DNA of 64,000 bases from Christensenella sp034926635 (GTDB lineage: Bacteria; Bacillota; Clostridia; Christensenellales; Christensenellaceae), in the NCBI GenBank assembly GCA_034926635.1, contig JAYFQX010000013.1:35251-99250 (forward strand), given 5' to 3'. Position 1 is the first letter of the stretch; every line of letters starts with the position of its first letter. Positions 8,618 through 17,423 of the stretch are shown here, piece by piece. The notes under the pieces were generated by a model, which was given only the letters and a program-made list of their open reading frames with translations, ran no database searches and had not been told where the DNA came from. Made by a program: the position numbers and the translations under genes.

Positions 8618-9373
8618 TCAATCGATCACATAAGTTCCTGAAACACTGGCGGTAATCTCGATTTCCTGTGGTACAACAGTTGTCTGCGCCGTGGAATCAG
8701 CCGCCATTGCAGTATTATCTGCATACATCACACCGTAATCGGCCCCTGTCTCTGTAATAGAAAGCGGACGCACAATGGTATATCCTCCCGCCATCGCCAC
8801 GGTTTGCGCTTTGGTTCCAACCGACTCCATCGCCTGAGACAATGCCTTGATATATTCCGTTTCCCTGTCAGCCACATCAAATGATAAACCATAAGAAGCG
8901 TTTGCACCAGCGGCCAGCGCTGCGTCGATCACCGCCCCCACACGATTGACATCACGGACTGTAATGCGGTAGGAATGTTCCATCACCGTCTCCTCCGGGT
9001 TCTCATAATCCTCATAGACATTAATGCTTGCAGTCTCTATATCCTCCTGCGTAACACCCTGTTCTTGTATTGCCGCTAAAAAAGCATCCGAGATCTTTGC
9101 ATTTTCCTGCTGTGCTTTTTCTGCGGTAGCTCCTTTTGTGGATACGCCGATCGTGATATAGGCAATATCAGGCGATACTTTCACCGTTTCCGTAGCACTC
9201 ACCGTAAGAGTACTTTCGCCGCCCTTTTCATTATCTTGCGTCGTCTGCACCGTATCTGCCGATGGGGAAGCCTCAATAATTTCAATATCTCCCGAACCGG
9301 CGCTCGTGCATCCTATTGCTGTCGCACAAAAAATGAAAGCCATTACAACCGCTATCATCAATTTCTTTTTCAT
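8618..9373 (-). CDS. SIMPL (DUF541) domain lipoprotein
   Basis: The start at 9373 was chosen because GGAGGG lies 5 nt upstream and it opens a proper signal peptide; the reading frame extends further upstream without one. The protein has 251 residues. The lipobox AIGC (Cys22) is followed by a short linker and the SIMPL/DUF541 core, recognised by LTVSATETVKVSPDIAYITIGV and the repeated 'SYGLSFDVADRE' type motif. Proteins of this family sit on the outer face of the membrane; their role is poorly defined (linked to oxidative stress and periplasmic oligomers in other bacteria). It stands alone, between terminators. Confidence 0.85.
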   Translation of the reverse strand: MKKKLMIAVVMAFIFCATAIGCTSAGSGDIEIIEASPSADTVQTTQDNEKGGESTLTVSATETVKVSPDIAYITIGVSTKGATAEKAQQENAKISDAFLAAIQEQGVTQEDIETASINVYEDYENPEETVMEHSYRITVRDVNRVGAVIDAALAAGANASYGLSFDVADRETEYIKALSQAMESVGTKAQTVAMAGGYTIVRPLSITETGADYGVMYADNTAMAADSTAQTTVVPQEIEITASVSGTYVID

Positions 9374-9463
9374 AATTTCCCTCCTGTTTGATACGTTCTC
9401 GAATATAAGACGTCTGAAAGAAAATTTTTGTTCCATAAAACATAACTTTCTTTTTACAATAGA

Positions 9464-9503
9464 ACGACCCTGAAACACTTTGGTTTCAGGGTCGTTTTTT
9501 TAT
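9464..9503. terminator. Hairpin terminator after the Gfo/Idh/MocA gene
   Basis: AACGACCCTGAAAC pairs perfectly with GTTTCAGGGTCGTT, with a T7 run on the plus strand and a weaker T-rich tail on the minus strand. By position it ends the minus-strand oxidoreductase transcript. Confidence 0.7.
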
Positions 9504-9521
9504 TCAGTCAATTATTTGATT

Positions 9522-10523
9522 CTATTCTTCGTCTGAATCAAATATAATTCCCCATGATTTCCGTATTTCTTCAATAAATGCGGCAATCCTTATGGTCTCA
9601 TCCAAAGGCATTTCCTTCGTTTCTTTCAGTCCTTTGCGCAGGCAATCCATAACTGCCATTGCCTCGTATTGAAACCCGCTTCCCGCATACTTTTCTTCAA
9701 ATACTTCTACGCATTTCTCTCCCAAAACCGTTCCATCCGGCTTAAAAAGCGATGCACGCATCGGGCGCCAAAAATCGCGGTCAATCACGATCCTTCCCCT
9801 TGTTCCGTTAATAATCGCATCATATTGTGTAATCATATCAAGCGATGCACTCATAAATGCGGCTCTGCCATCATTATATTTCAGCATCAAGTTGTTGTTG
9901 ACGTCCACTTCACCGTTACTAGTGAAGGTTCCCATCCAATCATCCTGTGGGCCAAACATCATATAGGTAAAAGCAATCGTATAAATGCTGACATCACGCA
10001 ATGAACCGCCTGCAGCTTTTCTGCTTGCGCGCCACGGTTGATTTTCGTTCTCAAGATTTGTACCAAAATTGGCAAAAATCGTTTTGGGATCACCGATTTC
10101 TCCTTTTTCAGTCCATTCCTTTGCCTTTTTGATCACCGGGAAAAACCGTGTCCACATTCCTTCCATAAAAAATACGCCCTTTTCGCGCGCTTTCTCTATA
10201 AGACGTTTTGTTTGCGCCACATTATCCGCTAATGGTTTTTCGCAAAGTACATTTTTTCCCAGTTCAAAACACTTCATGCACTGCTCATAATGCATAAAAT
10301 TTGGTGTACAGATATAGACTACGTCAAAATCTGCATTTTCAAGCATTTGATCAACATTATCATAACAATCTTTGATTCCATAAATACCCGCAAAGCGTTC
10401 AGCCTCCTGCATATTGATCCCCGTAACCGCAGAAATCTCCGCATCCTCTACTTGTGCGAGTCCCTGTGCGAATTGGTTCGCGATATTCCCCGTAGCCGTA
10501 AAAGCCCATTTAATCTTTTCCAT
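9522..10523 (-). CDS. Gfo/Idh/MocA-family NAD(P)-dependent oxidoreductase
   Basis: A 333-residue dehydrogenase with an N-terminal Rossmann fold (WAFTATGNIANQFAQGL; the usual GxGxxA is ATGNIA here), the family's CEKPLADN motif with the catalytic-site lysine (about residue 96), and a C-terminal alpha/beta substrate domain. Members oxidise or reduce sugars, inositols and sugar acids. It is the last gene of the island: the ABC ATPase stops 79 bp upstream. It starts at ATG with AAAGGAG upstream. It is the only dehydrogenase in the island, so it probably handles the imported sugar or a product of it; the substrate cannot be told. Confidence 0.88.
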   Translation of the reverse strand: MEKIKWAFTATGNIANQFAQGLAQVEDAEISAVTGINMQEAERFAGIYGIKDCYDNVDQMLENADFDVVYICTPNFMHYEQCMKCFELGKNVLCEKPLADNVAQTKRLIEKAREKGVFFMEGMWTRFFPVIKKAKEWTEKGEIGDPKTIFANFGTNLENENQPWRASRKAAGGSLRDVSIYTIAFTYMMFGPQDDWMGTFTSNGEVDVNNNLMLKYNDGRAAFMSASLDMITQYDAIINGTRGRIVIDRDFWRPMRASLFKPDGTVLGEKCVEVFEEKYAGSGFQYEAMAVMDCLRKGLKETKEMPLDETIRIAAFIEEIRKSWGIIFDSDEE

Positions 10524-10602
10524 TTTTTCTCCTTTTTTTGTAAATTAATCCCAGCGGCATCCATATGCCGCCTGTGTTAAACTTATAAAATAATAGATTT
10601 TT

Positions 10603-12117
10603 CTATATTTTTCCCGAAGCGTATTGCAGGATCCTGACAGAATTTGCTTCCCGGGAATCGAGTTCTGCCACAATCCGTCCTGAAAACATGACGTAAATAC
10701 GGTCGCACATCCCAATTAATTCTGTCAAATCGGAAGAAATCATGAAGATCGATTTCCCTGAAGATGCCATCTTGTTCAAAATATTGTATAATTCCACTTT
10801 TGAAGCTATATCAAGCGTGATTGATGGTTCGTCCAGCACCATAAGCTGCGCATCTGCCTTAAGCCATTTGCTGAGCGCTACCTTTTGCTGCGTACCACGA
10901 GAAAGCCATTTTACCGTAGTGGACGGCGCCACCTTTTTGAGATCCAGCTTATCAATATAAAACTTTGCATTATCTTGAATCTTTTTGTGACTTAGCAATC
11001 CCGTATGCTCAAATTGGCTGAGGGCAGAAAGCGACATATTATACTGCACATCCTGTTTCATAATCAAATTCTGTGCGCAGTCTTCCGCAAAATAGATAAT
11101 ACCGTCCTCTACAAACTGATCAAGTTTATTATTCTGCATTGGTTTACCTTTATAATAATATTCCCCTTTTGTAATCGGCTCTACCCCTGCGATTAACTTC
11201 GCAAGACTTGACTTCCCTGCACCCATCAACCCCGCGATCCCGACGATTTCGCCTTCCCTGATATACATGCTTGCGTCTTGAACGGTTTCCTGACTGTTAC
11301 CGATCTTATGCGCCTTCATAATAACATCGCCATGCTTTGCCTTTGTTTTCGGATAACGGTTTACATAATCATCCCCCGCCATCTCCAATAAAATGTGGTC
11401 AATATCAATGTAAACGGCATTGTTTTCAATCGGCTTGTCTTCTACTGTTTTTCCGTCGCGCATGATTACCAAACGGTCTGCGATCTCGAGCACCTCGTCG
11501 ATCTTATGCGAAATAAATACGATTGCAATTCCCTGCTGCTTCAGCTTACGGATGATCTCAAACAGCCGCTCCCTATCGCACGACGTAAACGAAGCAGTGA
11601 CTTCATCCAGCACCAGAACCTTAACACTGTATACAAGCGATCGCGCAATTTCAACCATTTTTTTCTGCGCAATATTTAACTCCTGCACAGGCGCATGGAT
11701 ATCAACATCCGTTTGTAGAAACTCCAAAATTTCACGCGCTTTTTTTTTCTGTAGTTTTTTGTTAATAAAAGGAAGACGCGGATAACAAATTTCATTCCCC
11801 GAAAAAATATTTTGTTCTACATTAAATTCATTGATCAATTGGGAATCCTGATGGATCATTCGAATACCGTTTTTTTGCGCTTTTACCACGCTATCGATGG
11901 CTTCCGGCACGCCCTCAATGAGGATCTCACCTGTATAACGGCTATAGTTTCCTGTCAACAATTTCATGAGCGTAGATTTTCCCGCACCATTTTCGCCCAA
12001 AATTGAACAGACCTCTCCTTTTTTCAAGTAGAAATCTGCGTGATCCAAAATGGTGTTGGTATCCAGAGTCAGGGAAATGTTTCTCATTTCGACTAATTTG
12101 TTATCCAAGCGTATCAC
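10603..12117 (-). CDS. Sugar ABC transporter ATP-binding protein (orphan, RbsA/MglA type)
   Basis: A tandem ATPase of 504 residues with Walker A GENGAGKST (N-half) and GLMGAGKSS (C-half), and signature-like LNIAQKKMVEIARSL and LSRGTQQKVALSKWL. The first Walker B reads LDEVTASF instead of the family's DEPTSSL. A GTG start at 12117, 9 bp after the DeoR stop, gives translational coupling; the ribosome site is weak and an internal ATG at codon 11 is possible. No permease or binding protein accompanies it. It may share the permease at 18392-17424, replace the other ATPase under different conditions, or have a non-transport role. Confidence 0.88.
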   Translation of the reverse strand: MIRLDNKLVEMRNISLTLDTNTILDHADFYLKKGEVCSILGENGAGKSTLMKLLTGNYSRYTGEILIEGVPEAIDSVVKAQKNGIRMIHQDSQLINEFNVEQNIFSGNEICYPRLPFINKKLQKKKAREILEFLQTDVDIHAPVQELNIAQKKMVEIARSLVYSVKVLVLDEVTASFTSCDRERLFEIIRKLKQQGIAIVFISHKIDEVLEIADRLVIMRDGKTVEDKPIENNAVYIDIDHILLEMAGDDYVNRYPKTKAKHGDVIMKAHKIGNSQETVQDASMYIREGEIVGIAGLMGAGKSSLAKLIAGVEPITKGEYYYKGKPMQNNKLDQFVEDGIIYFAEDCAQNLIMKQDVQYNMSLSALSQFEHTGLLSHKKIQDNAKFYIDKLDLKKVAPSTTVKWLSRGTQQKVALSKWLKADAQLMVLDEPSITLDIASKVELYNILNKMASSGKSIFMISSDLTELIGMCDRIYVMFSGRIVAELDSREANSVRILQYASGKI

Positions 12118-12126
12118 CCATCGTTA

Positions 12127-12909
12127 TCAAATATCGTAAGACGTCAAAATCTTAATATCCCTTTCAAAAAAATACTGTTTATATTTTTCATCCAGTTTTT
12201 TATCCGATACGTATATTCTAAAATGATCTAAATTTGCTATTTTATGCAACCCGATTTTATTGAACTTGGTGTTTTCGGCCATAACGATTACCTGCCTTGA
12301 GATATCGACAATTTTTTCAATGATTTCATATAGTTCAAAATCATTTACCGTTACTCCTATAGACATATCAATCCCGTCAACCCCAATAAAAGCCTTTTGA
12401 ACAAAAATATCTTCTAACTGCTGAATTGCTTTTGTACCGCAGGAATAAATATTTCCATTCTGCACCAATACCTCCCCGCCAATAAAAAACAATTTCCGTA
12501 CATTGACCGCGATATCCGGCACTGCATTAATATTGTTTGTAATCACTGTCAGGTTGTTGATTGTATGTAGCTTTTTTGCCAGTGCAAGGCACAATGCGCC
12601 CTGTCCGATAAAAATAGAGTCTCCTTCTTCAATCAACGAAGCAGCAAGCCCCGCGATCTGGTCGATGTCTTCCTTCGAAAATCCGTCGTCCGCTTCTGCC
12701 ATGGTGTCAAAGGCAATATCGCTTTCTGATTCAAGCAGCATCGCGCCGCCATGCATCTTTTTCAGGAATCCTTCCTGCTCCAGTTGATCCAAATATTTAC
12801 GCACAGTAACATCGCTTACATTAAGCGCAGTACAAAGCGTAGCAATATCAACTGTTTTCTGTTCTCGTACGATTTGCTTTAATGTTGCAATTCTCTGTGC
12901 TGGAAACAC
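12127..12909 (-). CDS. DeoR-family transcriptional regulator
   Basis: A GTG start at 12909 was chosen: AGGAG lies 6 nt upstream and the protein then opens with the family's (M)FPAQRIATL. The protein has 260 residues. The N-terminal winged helix carries LCTALNVSDVTVRKYLDQLE and the wing KKMHGGAML. The C-terminal phosphosugar-sensing ISOCOT-type domain has FIGQGALCLALAKKL, TVITNN and FIGVDGID. DeoR proteins sense phosphorylated sugars and usually repress their own region. A perfect palindrome overlapping its own -35 region (12991-13008) is the likely operator. It heads a sub-operon with the orphan ATPase and the oxidoreductase. Confidence 0.92.
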   Translation of the reverse strand: MFPAQRIATLKQIVREQKTVDIATLCTALNVSDVTVRKYLDQLEQEGFLKKMHGGAMLLESESDIAFDTMAEADDGFSKEDIDQIAGLAASLIEEGDSIFIGQGALCLALAKKLHTINNLTVITNNINAVPDIAVNVRKLFFIGGEVLVQNGNIYSCGTKAIQQLEDIFVQKAFIGVDGIDMSIGVTVNDFELYEIIEKIVDISRQVIVMAENTKFNKIGLHKIANLDHFRIYVSDKKLDEKYKQYFFERDIKILTSYDI

Positions 12910-12975
12910 ACCAATCTCCTTTTGTCTTATGCAAAACATTGCTTTTTGCCAGACTATAAATATCTCTTTAATACT

Positions 12976-13008
12976 ATTATATCATTTGCCAAACATTCTG
13001 CAATGTTT
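12976..13008 (-). promoter_or_regulatory. deoR promoter with palindromic operator
   Basis: On the minus strand, -35 TTGCAG (13003-12998) and -10 TATAAT (12981-12976) are 16 bp apart. The perfect palindrome AAACATT-CTGC-AATGTTT (12991-13008) covers the -35. This is well placed for autorepression by the DeoR protein. Confidence 0.65.
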
Positions 13009-13076
13009 TAATCTCATGGAAAAAATTTCCGTCCGAAGGATTCTATCAATCTTCTTTCGCATCAAGCCAATTGCGT

Positions 13077-13610
13077 TCAAACATTGTGCATACGCGCGAC
13101 CGCAGGGTCAGTATATATGTCCAAATCATCCCTGTTATAGGTTGCAAACTCACTGACTACACAACCTTCCGGTCCACCTACAATCCAGTGTGTTATATTG
13201 GGCTGCATTGTATATTGATCCCCTTTTTTTAATATGATTTCATGGAATACAGTAAACGTCCCCTCCTTTCCCTTGGGAATTTTGGCTTTCATCTTTTCTT
13301 TGTCAATCGGCTCGCCTTCCGTATATACATAAAGTTCGCCTTCCCGAACCCGAAAACTCTCCTCCTTTCCGGGATAATCCCCAAACGGGGGATGCCGTTG
13401 CTCCGGACAAATCTGGTAAGGAAATAGAACCATTTCTTTTGCGCTGCACCTTTTGGTATCGACATACTTATGGATCACAATCCCATAGGTTTCTAAATCC
13501 CCGATTCCCATATCTGCTACTTCCAAATTTTTCTTTTCTTCTTCTTTCAGGTAGATATGCGCTTTTTCATAATATTCCAGCGCTTTTAACCTGGCTTCTT
13601 CCCTTGTCAT
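13077..13610 (-). CDS. D-lyxose/D-mannose ketol-isomerase family (cupin)
   Basis: A 177-residue cupin of the Lyx_isomer family, which interconverts D-lyxose with D-xylulose and D-mannose with D-fructose using a divalent metal. Expected metal-site regions are visible: CPEQRHPP (His73, with Gln71 where many cupins have a first His), GKEESFRV (Glu83/Glu84) and NITHWIVGGPEG (His141). GAAAGGCGGGG precedes the ATG. It follows the glycyl radical enzyme by 64 bp, with a hairpin in between, in the same direction. Its role next to a radical enzyme is unusual and implies a sugar-derived substrate. Confidence 0.85.
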   Translation of the reverse strand: MTREEARLKALEYYEKAHIYLKEEEKKNLEVADMGIGDLETYGIVIHKYVDTKRCSAKEMVLFPYQICPEQRHPPFGDYPGKEESFRVREGELYVYTEGEPIDKEKMKAKIPKGKEGTFTVFHEIILKKGDQYTMQPNITHWIVGGPEGCVVSEFATYNRDDLDIYTDPAVARMHNV

Positions 13611-13626
13611 TTTCCCCGCCTTTCAT

Positions 13627-13664
13627 AAGTGGGGCAGCAATCCTCTGTTCATGCCGCCCCGCTT
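13627..13664 (-). other. Intercistronic hairpin between radical enzyme and isomerase
   Basis: AAGCGGGGCGGCA pairs with TGCTGCCCCACTT (two mismatches) without a T run. It is more likely an RNA-stabilising or processing hairpin than a terminator. Confidence 0.5.
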
Positions 13665-13674
13665 AAAACAATTT

Positions 13675-16092
13675 TTATAATTCGTGCTCTGTCCTTGCGA
13701 TAATACTTTCCTGTACTTCATCCGCCAGTTCGTTAAAGAATGCGCTGTATCCCGCTACACGTACAACTAGGCTCTTATATTTATCAGGATCTTTTTGCGC
13801 ATCACGAAGCGTATCTGCCGAAACAATGTTGAATTGGACATGTCCGCCCCCAAGGCTAATATAAGTCATGACCATATCAATCCACTTTTTCATGCCTTCT
13901 GGTGTCGATACCGTCATAGGCGATAACTTCTGATTGAAAATGACGCCATTTGCGCAGCGAATATGATCAATTTTGGATACAGACTTCATAACCGCTGTAG
14001 GGCCTTCCCTATCTACGCCGTAATCAGGCGAAATACCATCCGCAAGTGGCTCCCCGGAAGCCTTCCCATCCGGCAGAGCCGCGGTTGCCATCCCGAACGC
14101 AACATAGGACGCAACCGGAAGCAGCGCTGCGACAAACGGACCGCCGCGGTAGGTTTCATAGCCCTTCATGGAGTCAAAAAACGCATCCGTAGCAATTTTG
14201 ACCATATCATCCGGCCCTTCCAAGTCATTGCCATATTTGGGCACCTTATTCTTCAAGAATTCACGGAGCGCTTCCTGCCCCTTGAAGTTATGATCCAACG
14301 CATCGAGGATCTGATCCATTGTATAAAGCTTATCGTCATATACAACCTTTTTGATTGCATAAAGCGAATCGCCTACGTTTGCAATGCCTACACCCAGCGG
14401 GCCGGTCCAATTATACCGGGCTCCGCCGGAGGTAACGTCTTTTCCTTTTTCAATGCAGTCGTCCACCAGCATCGACGTTAAGGGTGTAGGCGCAAGCTGT
14501 TCATGCACCATATCAAGCGTGTTATCCCATTTTACAAGTTTTCCCATACAATAATTCATTTGTTTTTTATACGCATCCAGGAATTCATCAAACGTTTTGA
14601 ATTCACGCGGATCACCGGTTTTGATGGATACCTGTTTTCCGCTGATTCCGCAGACACCGTTATTCAGCGTTAATTCTACAATTTTGCTTAAGTTGAAATA
14701 TCCGCCGTTGCAGCGACCCCATGTATTCAGCGGCGTTGTTTCCACACAGCCAACCGGTACATAATCACGTGCTTCTTCAAACGGTACACCGACGTTCAGC
14801 ATTGCCGGAATATATACCTCGTCGTTTACAATCTGTGGCATACCATTTCCCATACGAATCGCTTCGCATGCCCTTTTCACGAATTCAAACGGACTTTTTC
14901 CATGAAGCCGCACCGAAAAGTTTGGCTGCATCAGCAAAATGTGAGAATGTGCTTCCAGGCAGCGATAAGACAGATCGTTTGTTCCATCCGTGCCGTCCGG
15001 GCGTATCCCGCCAACCGCAAGGTTTTGCCCCATTGGGTATCCCGCATGGAATGCCGCGTCGATCGCGCGGTAAATTTTAATCGGTTCTGTAAATTTGATC
15101 CAGAAAGATTCCAGTATTTCCTGTGCTTTAATTTTAGTCAAAGCCCCGGACAGGATATCCTTTTCATAATACGGATAAACATACTGGTCAAATCTACCTG
15201 GCGTAATAGAAACTCCGTTATCATAGATTTGCACCGCAACCTGAACAAACCAAATGCTTTGCAGCGCTTCATAAAAATCATTCGCAGGGAATTCCGGTAC
15301 ACGACGGCAATTTTGAGACATACGAAGCAACTCCGCCTTCCGCTTTTCATCCTTCTCCTGCTCTGCAAGCTGCGCCGTTAAATCCGCATAGCGGTTTGCA
15401 AACGCAATCATGGAATCGCAAATAGAAATGCATGCGCGATAGAATTTACGCTTCTGCATATCTTCCGCCTTCCAGTCAGTAAGACCATCCATCTTTTCCC
15501 TGATGTCTTTTTTAATTCCATCAAAACCCTTTTTCAATAATTTTTCATAGGAAAGCGCTACATGTCCAAATCCGCCGTCTTCATGCAGTCCAACACTAAA
15601 CAGCCCCGCATCTTCACGCAAAAGATTGACATCTTCGGTCAAATAACTCCTCACACGATCATTGAATGTCTTTCCTCTCCAATACGAAACTACATTTTCA
15701 CGATAATCCGCAATTTGTTCCGGTGTGATCTGAAACTTGTCCTGCGCACGCGTGGGGAACGTTTCGATTTCTTCATCGACCCACTCTACTGCAAATTCCG
15801 GGAACAGCGGTGAGCTACGGCGTTTGCTTGCCTGATGCCCGCAAATTAGTTCTTCATCTACTACAAACAACGTCATTTCTTTTAAGACGGCATCAAAAGC
15901 TCTTGCTTTCCGCTCCAATGGATCAAGCCCTTCCGTTTCCTGATAAACACGCGTCACAATCTTTGCCCGTTCCAGGCAAACCTCAGACTTTACATTAATC
16001 AGGCTGTCTTTCAGTCGTTGACATCTTTTATACTCTTCCGTTTCCGGAGCCATTACATCATTGATGTTTAAAAACATTTCTGTTACGCTCAT
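13675..16092 (-). CDS. Glycyl radical enzyme, dehydratase/eliminase type
   Basis: The start at 16092 was chosen because AAGGAGG lies 8 nt upstream; two upstream ATGs in frame are too close to it. The protein has 805 residues. The C-terminal glycyl radical loop RVAGYSAFF places the radical on Gly781, and the active-site Cys449-Val-Glu451 (PVGCVET) marks the C-X-E eliminase branch, not pyruvate formate-lyase (Cys-Cys). Compared with glycerol dehydratase, His177 (GFGH) and Ser295 are kept, but the residue matching the substrate-binding Asp447 appears to be Asn462 and the neighbouring His is Val294, so the substrate should differ from glycerol or propanediol. The cognate activase lies at 20869-19973. 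It is O2-sensitive and cytoplasmic. Confidence 0.92.
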   Translation of the reverse strand: MSVTEMFLNINDVMAPETEEYKRCQRLKDSLINVKSEVCLERAKIVTRVYQETEGLDPLERKARAFDAVLKEMTLFVVDEELICGHQASKRRSSPLFPEFAVEWVDEEIETFPTRAQDKFQITPEQIADYRENVVSYWRGKTFNDRVRSYLTEDVNLLREDAGLFSVGLHEDGGFGHVALSYEKLLKKGFDGIKKDIREKMDGLTDWKAEDMQKRKFYRACISICDSMIAFANRYADLTAQLAEQEKDEKRKAELLRMSQNCRRVPEFPANDFYEALQSIWFVQVAVQIYDNGVSITPGRFDQYVYPYYEKDILSGALTKIKAQEILESFWIKFTEPIKIYRAIDAAFHAGYPMGQNLAVGGIRPDGTDGTNDLSYRCLEAHSHILLMQPNFSVRLHGKSPFEFVKRACEAIRMGNGMPQIVNDEVYIPAMLNVGVPFEEARDYVPVGCVETTPLNTWGRCNGGYFNLSKIVELTLNNGVCGISGKQVSIKTGDPREFKTFDEFLDAYKKQMNYCMGKLVKWDNTLDMVHEQLAPTPLTSMLVDDCIEKGKDVTSGGARYNWTGPLGVGIANVGDSLYAIKKVVYDDKLYTMDQILDALDHNFKGQEALREFLKNKVPKYGNDLEGPDDMVKIATDAFFDSMKGYETYRGGPFVAALLPVASYVAFGMATAALPDGKASGEPLADGISPDYGVDREGPTAVMKSVSKIDHIRCANGVIFNQKLSPMTVSTPEGMKKWIDMVMTYISLGGGHVQFNIVSADTLRDAQKDPDKYKSLVVRVAGYSAFFNELADEVQESIIARTEHEL

Positions 16093-16236
16093 TACCATAT
16101 CCTCCTTCAAACTAAAAAACTGCTTTAATATCTATCTCAAATAACCGTTGCCATGTACAGTTATAGGACATGCATCTTCAAATAGTCACTTTGTTTCTGC
16201 CATATTGCTTACAAACCGTAATGCTCTTTAAAATAT

Positions 16237-16270
16237 GGTTTTGAGGCAGGCTATTGCCCACCTCAAAACC
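16237..16270 (-). other. Intercistronic hairpin after the binding-protein gene
   Basis: GGTTTTGAGG pairs perfectly with CCTCAAAACC around a further GGGC/GCCT-like inner stem, without a T tract. Such hairpins behind sugar-binding-protein genes often protect that part of the mRNA and raise binding-protein expression over downstream genes. Confidence 0.6.
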
Positions 16271-16301
16271 TTTCTGTACTATGATTTTATTGCTGTTATC
16301 C

Positions 16302-17375
16302 TTATTTATAAGGTTCGATTTCTTTCTGAATTGCTTCGTAATCTTTCATAAATTCCGCATAGTTGTCTCTTGTTACAACACGCAGTTCCGTAGCAACTTC
16401 AGATTCGTCGATCTTCTCGCCTTTTGCCGCTTTTACAGCGATCTCAACAGCAATCCTGCCCATTTCCGTAGGAGACTGTACAACCGTAGCTGCGAAGGAC
16501 CCATCGCGCTGCAGGGCTGCCAGAAGTTCCGGATCATCGTCTACGCCGATAACATCATAATCTGTTCTGCCTGCCGCTTCCGTAGCAGCAACTACACCAA
16601 CACCATTTGTTGCATTGTTGCCGAATACGATATCAAGCTTGCCTTCCGGATAAGTCTGAAGGAGGTCTTCCATCAGAGCCTGAGATTCCTGAACATTCAG
16701 TTTGATGGGGTCTTTCTGAATGATTTCAATGTCAGGATACTGGGAAAGAACTTCTACAAAGCCTTCTGTTCTTTCTTTCTGGGAAGTGATTTGGGGATAA
16801 CCGATGCAGAGTACAACGCCTTTTTCAGATCCGTTTCTTTCTTTCAACAGTTCCAGTGCATATTTGCCTGCTTCGCGACCGATATCAAGGTTGTTGGATG
16901 CAACGTGTGCAACAACATCGCCTTGGTCGGAACGAACGTCGACCGTAACAACCGGAATACCAGCATCGTTTGCTTCAAGTGTCGCAGGAACGATAGCAGC
17001 GGAGTCAACCGGGTTTAAGATCAGAGCATTAACTTTTGTTCCGCTGATCATGTCTTCTACGCCTTCCAGCTGTTTCTGCACATCGCCGGCGCCATCCAGA
17101 TCAACTAGTTTTACGCCCTGTTCTTCTGCAGTCTTCTTGGCCATTGCCAGCATATCCTGGAAGAAGGGGAAGTTGTAATCCATCAAAGTCATACCAATCG
17201 TAATGTCTCCAGTTGCCGCAGCCGGTTCAGCCGACTCCTCAGTTGCCTGAGATCCCTCTGTTGTTGCTTCTTTGCTCGGAGCCGCCGAAGATTCCTGTCC
17301 TGCCGGAGCAGAACATCCCGCAAACACCGCAGCTACAAGCGCCAACGCAAGGATTACTGCCAATAATTTTTTCAT
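16302..17375 (-). CDS. Sugar ABC transporter substrate-binding lipoprotein (RbsB type)
   Basis: The start at 17375 was chosen (GGAGG 7 nt upstream, signal peptide follows). The protein has 357 residues; signal with lipobox VFAGC, then a Ser/Ala/Glu linker to about residue 53. The periplasmic-binding fold type I core has ITIGMTLMDYNFPFF, ALILNPVDSAAIVPAT and VVTVDVRSDQGDVVAHVASNN, as in ribose/galactose/allose binding proteins, and TDYDVIGVDDDPE near the hinge. It should bind a monosaccharide or similar polyol outside the cell and deliver it to the permease just upstream; the exact ligand is unknown. Confidence 0.92.
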   Translation of the reverse strand: MKKLLAVILALALVAAVFAGCSAPAGQESSAAPSKEATTEGSQATEESAEPAAATGDITIGMTLMDYNFPFFQDMLAMAKKTAEEQGVKLVDLDGAGDVQKQLEGVEDMISGTKVNALILNPVDSAAIVPATLEANDAGIPVVTVDVRSDQGDVVAHVASNNLDIGREAGKYALELLKERNGSEKGVVLCIGYPQITSQKERTEGFVEVLSQYPDIEIIQKDPIKLNVQESQALMEDLLQTYPEGKLDIVFGNNATNGVGVVAATEAAGRTDYDVIGVDDDPELLAALQRDGSFAATVVQSPTEMGRIAVEIAVKAAKGEKIDESEVATELRVVTRDNYAEFMKDYEAIQKEIEPYK

Positions 17376-17423
17376 TTTCTTTCCTCCATATTTTTTTATA
17401 TTCTGCATGATACCATGCAAAAA

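Noticed and set aside
16093..16301. Possible separate promoter in front of the glycyl radical enzyme
   Set aside because: No convincing -35/-10 pair on the minus strand; the stretch is better explained by the intercistronic hairpin at 16237-16270.
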